DNA from: Imbricaverruca yamaguchii
Taxonomy: Eukaryota; Arthropoda; Thecostraca; Neoverrucidae
Length of the DNA: 64,000 nucleotides
NCBI GenBank assembly: GCA_034440575.1
Contig: JAOTOL010001638.1
Location: forward strand, 404,501-468,500
Reading direction: 5' to 3'
Part shown: piece by piece, positions 1-11,150 of the stretch
How the letters are laid out: each line of letters begins with the position of its first letter
How positions within the stretch are numbered: the stretch's first letter is position 1
Notes under the pieces: generated by a model
What the model was told of the DNA's origin: nothing
Database searches by the model: none
The model's input: only the letters and a program-made list of their open reading frames with translations
Made by a program: the position numbers and the translations under genes

Positions 1-354
1 TCCTAGTTCCCCATGAGTGGTATGGCTCTGGCATGGTCCACAGCTTCCGCTCTGTCCCTGTTCTCTGCGGGTGGTCTGGACCTGGCACAAACCGTAACCA
101 CCAGTCTGTGCTCGTTCTCCAGACAGTTGCATCATGGCTCCCTAAATTAGGCGGCTGTTTCCGCCGGCGCAGCGAACTGAAGACGCGGCGTCGCGGTCAT
201 GTGCCAGCCAGGGCCTACCAGCGGGATGTCGTTTGCAATAGGTGACGCTGACAAATGTCCAGAATAACTCATCGCACGCGCTGCGGGATTGTTTTAAATT
301 TGTGCACCGGCCGACACCTGCTAGTTACGACTTCCCGCGGCCGTGTGCCAGGCC

Positions 355-1445
355 TCCGGCCAGCTTCAGCAGACAGGGTGGCGGGCCGGGCCGGGCCTGT
401 TCTGGCCGTCGGGCTGTGGACGGTCAGCCTCACCAGACAGGGTGGCGGGCCGGGCCGGGCCGGGCCGGGCCTGGCCTGGCCGTCGGGCTGTGGACGGTCA
501 GCCTCACCAGACAGGGTGGCGGGCCGGGCCGGGCCTGTTCTGGCCGTCGGGCTGTGGACGGTCAGCCTCACCAGACAGGGTGGCGGGCCGGGCCGGGCCT
601 GGCCTGGCCGTCGGACTGTGGACGGTCAGCCTCACCAGACAGGGTGGCGGGCCGGGCCGGGCCTGGCCTGGCCGTCGGGCTGTGGACGGTCAGCCTCACC
701 AGACAGGGTGGCGGGCCGGGCCGGGCCTGGCCTGGCCGTCGGGCAGCGGACGGTCAGCCTCACCAGACAGGGTGGCGGGCCCAGCCGGGCCTGGCCTGGC
801 CGTCGGACTGTGGACGGTCAGCCTCACCAGACAGGGTGGCGGGCCGGGCCGGGCCTGGCCTGGCCGTCGGGCTGTGGACGGTCAGCCTCACCAGACAGGG
901 TGGCGGGCCGAGCCGGGCCTGGCCGTCGGGCTGTGGACGGTCAGCCTCACCAGACAGGGTGGCGGGCCGGGCCGGGCCGGGCCTGGCCGTCGGGCTGTGG
1001 ACGGTCAGCCGCACCAGACAGGGTGGCGGGCCGGGCCGGGCCTGGCCTGGCCGTCGGGCAGCGGACGGTCAGCCTCACCAGACAGGGTGGCGGGCCCAGC
1101 CGGGCCTGGCCTGGCCGTCGGACTGTGGACGGTCAGCCTCACCAGACAGGGTGGCGGGCCGGGCCTGGCCTGGTCTGGCCGTCGGGCTGCGGACGGTCAG
1201 CCTCACCAGACAGGGTGGCGGACCGGGCCGGGCCTAGCCTGGCCGTCTGACTGTGGACGGTCAGCCTCACCAGACAGGGTGGCGGGCCGGGCCTGGCCTG
1301 GTCTGGCCGTCGGGCTGCGGACGGTCAGCCTCACCAGACAGGGTGGCGGGCCGGGCCGGGCCGGGCCTGGCCGTCGGGCTGTGGACGGTCAGCCGCACCA
1401 GACAGGGTGGCGGGCCGGGCCGAGCCGGGCCTGGCCGACGGGCTG
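355..1445. repeat. GC-rich minisatellite, unit about 59-64 bp, about 17 copies
   Basis: Head-to-tail copies share the core GACAGGGTGGCGGGCCGGG followed by GGCCTGGCC steps and CTGTGGACGGTCAGCC. Unit length varies because the 5-bp GGGCC and GGCCT steps differ in number between copies. Long open frames on both strands exist only because the repeat has no stop codons; the predicted peptides are pure repeat and are not called as genes. Each unit holds four close G3 runs on the + strand. Confidence 0.95.
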
Positions 1446-1665
1446 TGAACGGCCAGCCAGTCACCGCGGGACACTTCCGCTCCCATCTCTCACCCTCTGA
1501 GTCGGTGGGGCTGTGAACGGTCAGCCAGTCACCGCGGGACACTTCCGCTCCCATCTCTCACCCTCTGAGTCGGTCAGGCTCTGGGCGGTCAGCCAGTAGT
1601 CGCCTCCGCGGGGTATTTCCGCTCCCCTCTCGTATCGCTTGAGTCGGCGGTGCTGTGGACGGTCA
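1440..1665. repeat. Diverged tandem repeat, about 65 bp unit, 3-4 copies
   Basis: Copies share GGTCAGCCAGTCACCGCGGG and CTCACCCTCTGAGTCGGT. The shared CTGTG(G/A)ACGGTCAGCC piece also occurs in the neighbouring GC-rich array, so both arrays probably grew from one ancestral unit. The copies become progressively more diverged toward the right. Confidence 0.8.
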
Positions 1666-2552
1666 GCCAGTCCCCACCGAATTGTTCTGCCCACCATCCC
1701 TCACTTCTGCCTGCCCCTCCATATCCCATACATGGACAGGGTGGTTGTGAGTCATTGTATGTTCGTCCCATGCATTGACCTCCATCCCTCATCTCGATTT
1801 TCTGAGATGCGGAGTGGCTACGAATATCTATCGGCCTTACCCGTCTACCGAGCCGACCGAGGCTGCGGGCGAATGGTGAGCCACTACCTTTTCTATTCCT
1901 GTCCCCGACATCTTCGAAGACAGCCCTGTGGAAGAAGGAAGCTACACATATCACGGAGCACGATTTCCACAGCGTTTCATAGTGTTCCACAGCACGGTTT
2001 CCACATGCCCCGAAAGCGTTTTGTATTTATTGGTGTTTTGTTTGGTCGCCCTCCCTGAGAAAATTCTGACTGCTTCACTGGCTGCTGGTAATAATTTCCG
2101 TATTTTGAATACTGTTATTTTCGCTGCTCTTCTGCTACATTGCTGCTAGGTGCCCTTTTTATTCTAGGAACCAGTCTCCACGCCCAAGATGTGATCTTTT
2201 ACCGAAACGTTCGCAGCTAAAATAGAAAACCGGCATTTAGAAAGAAAAAAATACTTTTGACGACGTACTCTTATCTCCCACTATACCACGAGCATTTCCG
2301 CTCATTGAGACGCTATCTTTGTATCGGCTGTGTCATGTTCTTCGGCTCATGATAACTGGTCCGTCTATCCACAAACTCTTGACCACTAGTGCACCGCTGC
2401 AGAAAAGTCCTTGAACCAATCAGGTCGATGGGCGGCCCTTCCGAGGGAGCAGGGGCTGTGCTGAGCTCGCTGGATCTCAAGATATCGGTCTTCAAAACAG
2501 TTCTCGGGAATGCGGTGCGCCGGCGTGCGTCATGGGTTTTAACGTGTCGCTC
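1666..2552. other. Intergenic, no recognised gene
   Basis: Mixed-composition DNA with only short open frames of no recognisable family. I see no RNA gene or transposon signature. Confidence 0.5.
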
Positions 2553-3477
2553 GCCGAGCACAGTGGCCGTGGCCGGTACTCGGGAGCGCTTCCTGTCGCA
2601 GCCGAGCACAGTCGCCGTGGCCGGTACTCGGGAGCGCTTCCTGTCGCAGCCGAGCACAGTCGCCGTGGCCGGTACTCGGGAGCGCTTCCTGTCGCAGCCG
2701 AGCACAGTCGCCGTGGCCGGTACTCGGGAGCGCTTCCTGTCGCAGCCGAGCACAGTGGCCGTGGCCGGTACTCGGGAGCGCTTCCTGTCGCAGCCGAGCA
2801 CAGTCGCCGTGGCCGGTACTCGGGAGCGCTTCCTGTCGCAGCCGAGCACAGTGGCCGTGGCCGGTACTCGGGAGCGCTTCCTGTCGCAGCCGAGCACAGT
2901 GGCCGTGGCCGGTACTCGGGAGCGCTTCCTGTCGCGCCGGGGCCGGGGGGGGGGCCGAGCACAGTGCCGTGGCCGGTACTGGGAGCGCTTCCGTCGCAGC
3001 CGAGCACAGTCGCCGTGGCCGGTACTGGGAGCGCTTCCTGTCGCAGCCGAGCACAGTGCCGTGGCCGGTACTCGGGAGCGCTTCCTGTCGCAGCCGAGCA
3101 CAGTGGCCGTGGCCGGTACCGGGAGCGCTTCCTGTCGCAGCCGAGCACAGTGGCCGTGGCCGGTACTCGGGAGCGCTTCCTGTCGCAGCCGAGCACAGTG
3201 GCCGTGGCCGGTACTCGGGAGCGCTTCCTGTCGCAGCCGAGCACAGTCGCCGTGGCCGGTACTCGGGAGCGCTTCCTGTCGCAGCCGAGCACAGTGGCCG
3301 TGGCCGGTACTCGGGAGCGCTTCCTGTCGCAGCCGAGCACAGTCGCCGTGGCCGGTACTCGGGAGCGCTTCCTGTCGCAGCCGAGCACAGTCGCCGTGGC
3401 CGGTACTCGGGAGCGCTTCCTGTCGCAGCCGAGCACAGTCGCCGTGGCCGGTACTCGGGAGCGCTTCCTGTCGCAGC
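2553..3477. repeat. 48-bp minisatellite, about 19 copies
   Basis: The start-to-start spacing of CGAGCACAG is 48 bp (2555, then 2603). The core is GCCGTGGCCGGTACTCGGGA plus GCGCTTCCTGTCGCAGC. Units carry either CAGTCGCC or CAGTGGCC, giving an interspersed two-state pattern. At 2930-3060 the units lose single bases and a G8 run appears. Because 48 is divisible by three, several frames on both strands stay open for 300-460 codons; these are repeat artefacts. Confidence 0.95.
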
Positions 3478-3997
3478 GCGTCCGTGCACCCCGGCGGGCC
3501 GCCTCCGTGCTGGGCAGGCGGCAGATCGCGCCCGGCCACGTCGGCTCTCTGTAGGTGTCGTCGGCTACCACATGTCGTGTTCGGCAGCGGCTCGTGTATG
3601 CCTTTTTGTGTGCCTTCGTATATTTTGGCAGCACCAATGGGTGCAGCAGCGTCTTGGGAACTTGGGTGGGTGGTACGTGCAAATCTATGTTTGTTGCACA
3701 TAATATGAATGGGAAAGCGTAAACATTGTAGGCTTGGCTAGGATATTTAGTATGGATGTATAACCTCAGGCAAACTCCTACTCCCCCTCCCCATTTGTCA
3801 AGCACATGACTATACCAACGCATTGACAGTTATGCCAATGCTGACAACTGGACATGGCCAGCTGTCGCGTGACTGTTTCCGTGTTCCAAAGCATCGTACA
3901 GAGATGGACATATTCTTAGCCGACAGTAACCGCATTCAGGAATCGAACATGATCCCTGGCATTTCCCAAGAAATCGCGACTCAAGGTATGTACCCTA
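3478..3997. other. Intergenic, no recognised gene
   Basis: No domain, splice structure or repeat was recognised here. Confidence 0.45.
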
Positions 3998-4720
3998 CAC
4001 ACCGAGCCGATATGCCTTCCACACCTGACCAGCATGCATTCTATACCCGACCGACATGCCTTCTAAACCTGACCGGCACACCTTCTATACCTTGCCGGCA
4101 CACATAAAGACATAAAGACATGAAAGATTAGCGCAACTATGAGCCACAAGGGTCCTTCTTGGTTGCACTCTGTACACTCAACCAGTTGCCCACCAAATCT
4201 GTCAAGTTGATGGGCAACTGGACAATTTGGTCACACCTATACCTGACCGGCACGCCTTCTATACCTTGCCGGCACGCCTTCTATACCTGGCCGGCACGCC
4301 TTCTATACCTGGCCGGCACGCCTTCTATACCCGACCGGCACGCCTTCTATACCTGACCGGCACGCCTTCTATACCCGGCCGGCACGCCTTCTATACCTGG
4401 CCGGCACGCCTTCTATACCCGACCGGCACGCCTTCTATACCTGACCGGCACGCCTTCTATACCTGACCGGCACGCCTTCTATACCTGACCGGCACACCTT
4501 CTATACCTGGCCGGCACGCCTTCTATACCTGGCCGGCACGCCTTCTATACCTGACCGGCACACCTTCTATACCTGACCGGCACGCCTTCTATACCTGACC
4601 GGTACACCTTCTATACCTGACCGGCACGCCTTCTATACCTGTCCGGCACGCCTTCTATACATGTCCGACACACCTTCTGTACCTGATCGGCACGTCTCAA
4701 CGTGCCTATCCGACGCGCCC
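3998..4720. repeat. 22-bp minisatellite in two blocks (3998-4106, 4238-4720)
   Basis: The unit is ACCTGACCGGCACGCCTTCT plus two bases. A diverged leading block is split from the main, nearly uniform block by about 130 bp of unique sequence. The last copies (after 4650) decay. This looks like one array broken by insertion or by uneven homogenisation. Confidence 0.92.
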
Positions 4721-4949
4721 TATCCGATCAGATCCGGCACGCCCTCCACGTCTTTCTGAGTATCGATGCCAACGATGCCAACGGCTGCCTGCAATCGAGA
4801 AGCACGTGGAACTTCCTCCGAGGAGCCGAGCGCGCAGTAAAAATCATGTCACGCCTCTGCAGATAGGATCGGTCTGCGCAGGAACTTGGTTACGTAATAT
4901 ACGCCACTAGCTCATTGGATGCGACGCGTTCTCTGACTGCTACTGTGTG

Positions 4950-5265
4950 CTTGACATAACCTGTGAGACCGGAAGCCCTGACATAGCGGATGAGATCGAA
5001 AGCCCTGACAAAGCTCGTGAGATCGGAAGCCCCGAAATAGCCTGTGAGATCGGAAGCTCTGACATAGTTTGTGAGATAGTAAGCTCTATCATAACTTGTG
5101 AGATCGGAAGCCTTGACATATCTTGTCAGATCGAAAGCCTAGGAATAGCTTGTGCGATTGGAAGCCCTGATATAAGCTGTGATATCGGAAGACCTGACAT
5201 AGCTTGTGAGATCGGAAGTCCTGACAGCGTGTGAAATCGGAAGCCGTGACATTGCTTGTGAGATA
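4950..5265. repeat. Diverged 27-bp tandem repeat, about 11 copies
   Basis: Copies share GTGAGATCGGAAGCCCTGAC followed by ATAGCTT. Divergence between units is high, so the array is old. It is open in one + frame because the unit is 27 bp, which is not evidence of coding. Confidence 0.85.
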
Positions 5266-5769
5266 GGGATATTGCAAAGCGAGTTTCCAGAGTGGCTACA
5301 GAGAATTGTGTGTGCTCTGTGGCGGCCCACGTGACGCGGGAGGATGCCAGAGTTCACTGGCAGGAAATGGTGATGCTTCATTCGTGTTGTGTTCAGATAT
5401 TTTTTCCAACTAATCACACTGCATTTGTGGCGTGTTCATGCCGTCCGACATTGACCACTACTTGGACATGCGCCACACTATCACCGTCTCCGAATCTAAA
5501 CTTAGTTCTCGCGTCAGGTTGTTCTGACACACCTCGGGCTAGGTCACTCGAACTTCACCCGCAGCCGCTTAATCACCGATCGATGCGAATGTCGAATCAG
5601 TTCGACAGCAGCTCCATGTTCCACCAGCAGCAGATCAGATCATTGTATTTGGACCATTCTTTGTAGCTCAGCGTCTTTCACTGAAACGATTAAGTTCAGG
5701 TTCAGGCCCTCTCCGGCGGCCAAGCTGTGTCAAAACCGATGCCAAATCCCACCGGAGCCTGTCAAAGGT
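5266..5769. other. Intergenic, no recognised gene
   Basis: Short unrecognised open frames only. The right end may contain the unrecognisable upstream part of the LINE remnant that follows. Confidence 0.4.
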
Positions 5770-6640
5770 CGAGCGCCATTAGGGCCATTGCTGTTCTTTA
5801 TATATGCTAACGACCTGCCGTCATATGTAGATGATGCAGAAATAATTCAATTTTAAGGCGTCACACAGGTGAGGTTATCCGGCTGACCCGACGATGTTGG
5901 TTCTCTTGTGACGCCCATGGAACACAGTCTGTCATGTCTCTCTCACTGGTTTGACAAGAATTGGATTAAAATCATCGCACAAAAACTCAGCGGATTGTTT
6001 CCGGCCCTCGTCAAAACATGCCAAAGCTTCCTCCGGTTACCATGGCATTCATGGGAGCTACTATCGCCGGATCGCACACTGCGAACAAGCTCGGTGTGGT
6101 TTTTTAACCGAAATGTGGCCTCAGCTGACATCGATGGCGTAGTTTGGCGGTGCACCCGTATACTCTGTGACCTGAGTCACGGCAAGCATGGCCCTCCTCA
6201 GTCTGTGATTGTGGGATTAGTTCAAGACTTGATCATAAGTGTGATTCGGTACTGCATCAGTGTCTACGGAGCTAGCAACACCGCGCAGATCAGAAAATTC
6301 AAAAGATCCCTCATCTTTCCACCCGTGCCATATACGGATGGAGAAAGTTTGGCCATATCAGTGATGTCTTAGCCTAACTAGACTGGTTCTCTGCCGACAG
6401 CACGCACGTGTGCCTTTCTCTGAAAGTGTTGAAGAGAGTTTTACATCGCTTCCAGATTTACTCGCCAGAAGTATTGTGTCGTGACGGGACGTGAACCACC
6501 GAACCACTCAATAGTCCTATGGTCTCTATGTGCCCGCCATGAATACGGAATTCGGGAGGCGCCTATTTACCTACTCGACTGTGAGAGCTTTTAATGAACT
6601 TTCGGAATATGACCATGGCAGTCAACACGACCTAAAGCCC
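5770..6640 (+). pseudogene. Decayed Jockey/CR1-like LINE reverse transcriptase remnant
   Basis: Conceptual translation across several frames gives pieces in the order expected for a non-LTR retrotransposon polymerase. ANDLP is followed by YVDD at 5824-5835, a contracted palm active-site region from which the usual spacer is missing. Next comes a segment matching the usual LQRDLxxLSxW pattern (HSLSCLSHWFDKNWIKI). Later come VIRYCISVYG and ARHEYGIREAPI-type C-terminal text near 6525-6640. Multiple stops and frameshifts separate them, so no functional enzyme is encoded. Both ends are indistinct. The family-level call rests on motif order; the clade is uncertain. Confidence 0.65.
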
Positions 6641-7455
6641 AAATAATACGCTTCCGAGCTAGACCAAGCTAGACCAAGTGTACCTTGCGCGAGCTAGACC
6701 AAGTGCACTTGAAGAAGGAGTCGAAGAAGCACCTCTTACAACGTCGACGACGAAATGACATCTGACTACATTGTGGATACTGCATATATGTTCGATATCT
6801 GTCCTTACTTGTGTGGAACCGTATGGGTTGGTTGGATGCGTGTGCCATGAATTTTGCCCTTCGGAATATTCACGCTGGACATGAAACATCCATTCTGAAT
6901 GAATTTTCCTCAAGATGTGAAACAAAATATACATGGCAATACATAGATTATCTACTAACATACTTGAGCCAAACTTATGGTCCCTGCCTATGGGTGTCGC
7001 GATGGATTTGGTATGAAGCGGGACGAGAGGGCCCCTCGTCAAATTCTCAGTCAATTTCCCAGACAACGCCATGGCGTAAAGTTGAACTTCACGGCGTTTG
7101 GGGAGCACCCGTCCCACGTTATCTGTCGTGGCGCCTCCGATGTCCCTATCTATCAAGGATTACCCAGACCATTGCAACTTCGTTTGGTGTGTCTAATCAC
7201 CGATAGTACTCAGCATATTTGAGCGACAAGGGTTTTACCCACACATGTTTCTACCATCCGTGACTCCAGTGTTTTCCCCAAGCTCTCAGGGTATCTTATT
7301 CTACATTCCCTGCCTTCATTTTGATGCATCGCTAGTCACGCTACGTCTGTCATGCGCTCCATGAAATACCAAACAGGAACTTCTGAGGTTCCCTGGACAC
7401 CTAATGGCGGGTGTTACTGGGTGTTACTGTTACTGTTACTGGGTGCCTCCCGCCG
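6641..7455. other. Intergenic, no recognised gene
   Basis: Two overlapping open frames of about 80 and 130 codons near 6811-7222 have no family resemblance I can name, and no splice or promoter context supports them. Confidence 0.4.
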
Positions 7456-9050
7456 ATGGGGGAATGTCTGGTGTCTCGGTCGGCTGACGGTGGGGAGCGT
7501 CTGGTGTCTCGGCCTCCCGCCGATGGGGGAATGTCTGGTGTCTCGGTCGGCTGACGGTGGGGAACGTCTGGTGTTTCGGCCGGCTGACGGTAGGGAGCGC
7601 CTGGTGTCTCGACCGGCTGATGGTGGGGAGTGTGTGGTGTCTCGGCCGGCTGATGGTGGGGAGTGTCAGGTATCTCGGCCGGCTGATGGTGGGGAGTGTC
7701 AGGTATCTCGGCCGACTGATGGTGGGGAGTGTCTGGTGTCTCGGCCGGCTGATGGTGGGGAGTGTCAGGTGTCTCGGCCGGCTGATGGTGGGGAGTGTCA
7801 GGTATCTCGGCCGACTGATGGTGGGGAGTGTCTGGTGTCTCGGCCGGCTGATGGTGGGAAGTGTGTGGTGTCTCGGCCGGCTGATGGTGGGGAGTGTGTG
7901 GTGTCTCGGCCGGCTGATGGTGGGGAGTGTCAGGTGTCTCGGCCGGCTGATGGTGGGGAGTGTCTGGTGTCTCGGCCGGCTGATGGTGGGGAGTGTCAGG
8001 TGTCTCGGCCGGCTGATGGTGGGGAGTGTCAGGTATCTCGGCCGGCTGATGGTGGGGAGTGTCTGGTGTCTCGGCCGGCTGATGGTGGGGAGTGTCAGGT
8101 GTCTCGGCCGGCTGATGGTGGGGAGTGTCAGGTATCTCGGCCGACTGACGGTGGGGGAGTGTCAGGTATCTCGGCCGGCTGATGGTGGGGAGTGTCAGGT
8201 ATCTCGGTCGGCTGACGGTGGGGAACGTCAGGTGTCTCGGCCGGCTGATGGTGGGGAGCGTCTGGTGTCTCGGCCGGCTGATGGTGGGGAGTGTCTCGGC
8301 CGGCTGATGGTGGGGAGTGTCAGGTGTCTCGGCCGGCTGATGGTGGGGGAGTGTCAGGTATCTCGGCCGACTGACGGTGGGGGAGTGTCTGGTGTCTCGG
8401 CCGGCTGATGGTGGGAAGTGTGTGGTGTCTCGGCCGGCTGATGGTGGGGAGCGTCTGGTGTCTCGGCCGGCTGATGGTGGGGGAGTGTCAGGTGTCTCGG
8501 CCGGCTGATGGTGGGGAGTGTCAGGTATCTCGGCCGGCTGATGGTGGGGAGTGTCAGGTATCTCGGTCGGCTGACGGTGGGGAACGTCAGGTGTCTCGGC
8601 CGGCTGATGGTGGGGAGCGTCTGGTGTCTCGGCCGGCTGATGGTGGGGAGTGTCTCGGCCGGCTGATGGTGGGGAGTGTCAGGTGTCTCGGCCGGCTGAT
8701 GGTGGGGAGTGTCAGGTATCTCGGCCGACTGACGGTGGGGGAGTGTCTGGTGTCTCGGCCGGCTGATGGTGGGAAGTGTGTGGTGTCTCGGCCGGCTGAT
8801 GGTGGGGAGCGTCTGGTGTCTCGGCCGGCTGATGGTGGGGGAGTGTCAGGTGTCTCGGCCGGCTGATGGTGGGGAGTGTCAGGTATCTCGGCCGACTGAC
8901 GGTGGGGGAGTGTCAGGTATCTCGGCCGGCTGACGGTGGGGAGTGTCAGGTGTCTCGGCCGGCTGATGGTGGGGAGTGTCAGGTATCTCGGTCGGCTGAC
9001 GGTGGGGAGTGTCTGGTGTCTCGGCCGGTTGATGGTTGGGTGCGTCTAGT
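7456..9050. repeat. 33-bp minisatellite, about 47 copies, with higher-order structure
   Basis: The unit is TGGTGTCTCGGCCGGCTGAT plus GGTGGGGAGTGTC, with recurrent variants (TGT/TAT, GGCT/GACT, GAT/GAC, AGTGTC/AACGTC). A block of several variant units starting near 8202 recurs near 8561, an offset of about 359 bp. This shows a larger segmental duplication inside the array. The 11-codon periodic open frames are repeat artefacts. Confidence 0.95.
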
Positions 9051-10390
9051 ATCAGGTGTCTGGTGTCTTGGACCCTTCATATTTTGATTCGTCTACTGTT
9101 GCGTGTTTGGGCCCAGCGCATTCTTCTTAGGAATGCGCTGCTTTTCTTAGGGACCTGGCACGTTTTTCAGACTATGGCGCTTTTTAAGGCTTTGTTGCTT
9201 TTTGTTATCCTACTGTGTTTTTGAGGGATCGGCACGTCAAATCCCGATGTGTTTATTTAGTACTGGGCCAAACGAAAAGAACAGCAAAAACCAAGACCGA
9301 AAAATGACTTTTCTTGTTCCTTTTAGGACCATGTCGTTCTTTGCGGGCCTCAGCCTGTTTTTAGACCCCCATACTGCCCTTGCGACGCCAGTGTGCTTTA
9401 AGGGTCTCCAGTGTGTTTTTTTAGATCTTCTGATGTGTTTTCTTAGGGTCACAGCGCATCTTTTAATGTCCTTTCCTCTCTTTGTGAGACACGGTGTGCT
9501 TTGGAGAGCCCAGGTTCGTTTTCTGAAGTCAGTTGTGCTTTTGCCGCACCGCTGTGTATATTTGGGGCTCCGACGCAAGTTTTAGGGCACAGCGCGATTT
9601 TCGGGGGGTTCTGCCGCGATTTTTCGGTGTTCTGGCGCGATTTATCAGGCCTGGGTGCATGGCTCTATCACCCCGACACAGGTTTTCTGGGCTTGACGTC
9701 ATTTTTCCGGAGCTTCCCTAAATTTTCTATGCCTAAGTTTTGGCGTGCTTTTTCGGATTCCTGGCGCCAAATTTGTGTGCCCCGTCGCGATTCTTCGAGC
9801 TGCTGTTCGTTTTTCTTGGTTCTACTCGATTTTGGGGGCCTCTTGTGCGATTTTGGGATCTCCACGGGGACTTTTTTAGGTCACGCTGATTTTATTTGGG
9901 GGTCTACGACAATAATTTGGTAGCCCCAGTGATATTTTTTTCGGTCCGGCGCGATTTTTCAGGTTTATTCTCGAATGTTTGAGGCCCAGATTTGAGGTAC
10001 CGGGCCATTGCGGGAGCTTCGAGTACTTACTATATATTTGGGACCCCGAGGCGAATTTGTGGGGCCCCGACGTGAATTTTGTGGCGCATTTTTTTTTGGT
10101 TCCACAGCAATTGTTGAGGGCCCGGTGCGATCGTCGGGCCCGGGCGCGATTTCTCGGTGGCCCGCTGTGCTTAGTTGGAGCCCTCGACTTCAAGGTTTGA
10201 GGTTCCGACTATAATAATTGGGCCCGAGCGCGACGTTTAGGCGGGGCCCAGCGCGATATATCTGGACCCGCGGCTAGTTTTTTTTGTCCACTGTGTTTCT
10301 TTTTTATTTGTTTAGCCCCGACGCGACTTGTTCGGGGCCTGGACCAGTAGAGAAGGCGGGATTTAATTAAGGGGCGAACCTTTAAAAACA
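9051..10390. repeat. Heavily decayed T/G-rich tandem repeat, period roughly 20-40 bp
   Basis: Many imperfect copies of a theme such as GGGCCCGACGCGATTTTT or GCGCGATTTTTCGGGG recur throughout, with irregular spacing and strong divergence. It follows directly on the young 33-bp array but its unit is unrelated. The exact period cannot be fixed by eye. Open frames of 60-180 codons here have no family resemblance. Confidence 0.6.
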
Positions 10391-10401
10391 ATGTAAAGAA
10401 G

Positions 10402-10442
10402 CAGACGGCTGTCGGTGCGCTTCGCGCGCCAACAGCCGTCTG
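10402..10442. other. Strong hairpin-forming inverted repeat
   Basis: Arms CAGACGGCTGT and ACAGCCGTCTG are perfect 11-bp complements. Inside them GGTGCGC pairs with GCGCGCC (one G.T) around a TTC loop, so almost the whole 41 bases folds. No flanking U-tract or gene explains it. Confidence 0.8.
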
Positions 10443-10754
10443 TAAGTTTGGAAATAGAAAAACGAATTTAGGGTTTTACGTGGTGAAAATTTCGAAAATT
10501 CTTGTTTGATCCAGTATATATTTGGTTGCTAAACGCAGTAGACTGGGCTCCCATTTGATTCCGACTCTGGCCCATACCGTAAGTTTTGGGTGTCTCGAGA
10601 GCGATTATTGGAGACCCCATCGCGATTCTTTGGTCCCACTACCTCTCAGAATGTGAAAATTCCTTCTTCCCCATCCTTCGGTACGCCACTTCCCACACGT
10701 ATACGGGCTGGATAAAGTTATATTTCATTAGGCCAGTTGGGTGCATCAAAACCG

Positions 10755-11150
10755 CTCACGCTCAACCCACCCCTGGCCCACGCTCAACCCAGCCCTGGCC
10801 CACGCTCAACCCACCCCCGGCCCACGCTCAACCCACCCCCCGGCCCACGCTCAACCCACCCCCCGGTCCACGCTCAACCCACCCCCTGGCCCACGCTCAG
10901 CCCACCCCTGGCCCACGCTCAACCCACCCCCTGGCCCACGCTCAACCCACCCGGGCCCACGCTCAACCCACCCCTGGCCCACGCTCAGCCCACCCCCTGG
11001 CCCACGCTCAACCCACCCCCGGGCCCACGCTCAACCCACCCCTGGCCCACGCTCAACCCACCCCTGCCTCACGCTCAACCCACCCCTGGCCCACGTTCAG
11101 ATTACCCTCAGCCCACGTTTAGCTTACCCTCAGCCCATATTCAGCCCATA
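10755..11150. repeat. 22-bp C-rich minisatellite, about 18 copies
   Basis: The unit is CACGCTCAACCCACCCCTGG plus CC, with one-base length changes in the C run. The right end decays into TTCAGATTACCCTCAGCCCA-type units. It is strongly strand-asymmetric, with almost no G on the + strand. Confidence 0.93.

Noticed and set aside
242..1500. Overlapping open frames of 331-385 codons
   Set aside because: They are translations of a stop-free GC-rich array in several frames at once; no unique sequence or domain.
2313..3823. Long open frames (up to 462 codons) on both strands
   Set aside because: Frames are kept open by the 48-bp unit (a multiple of three); the flanks show no gene features.
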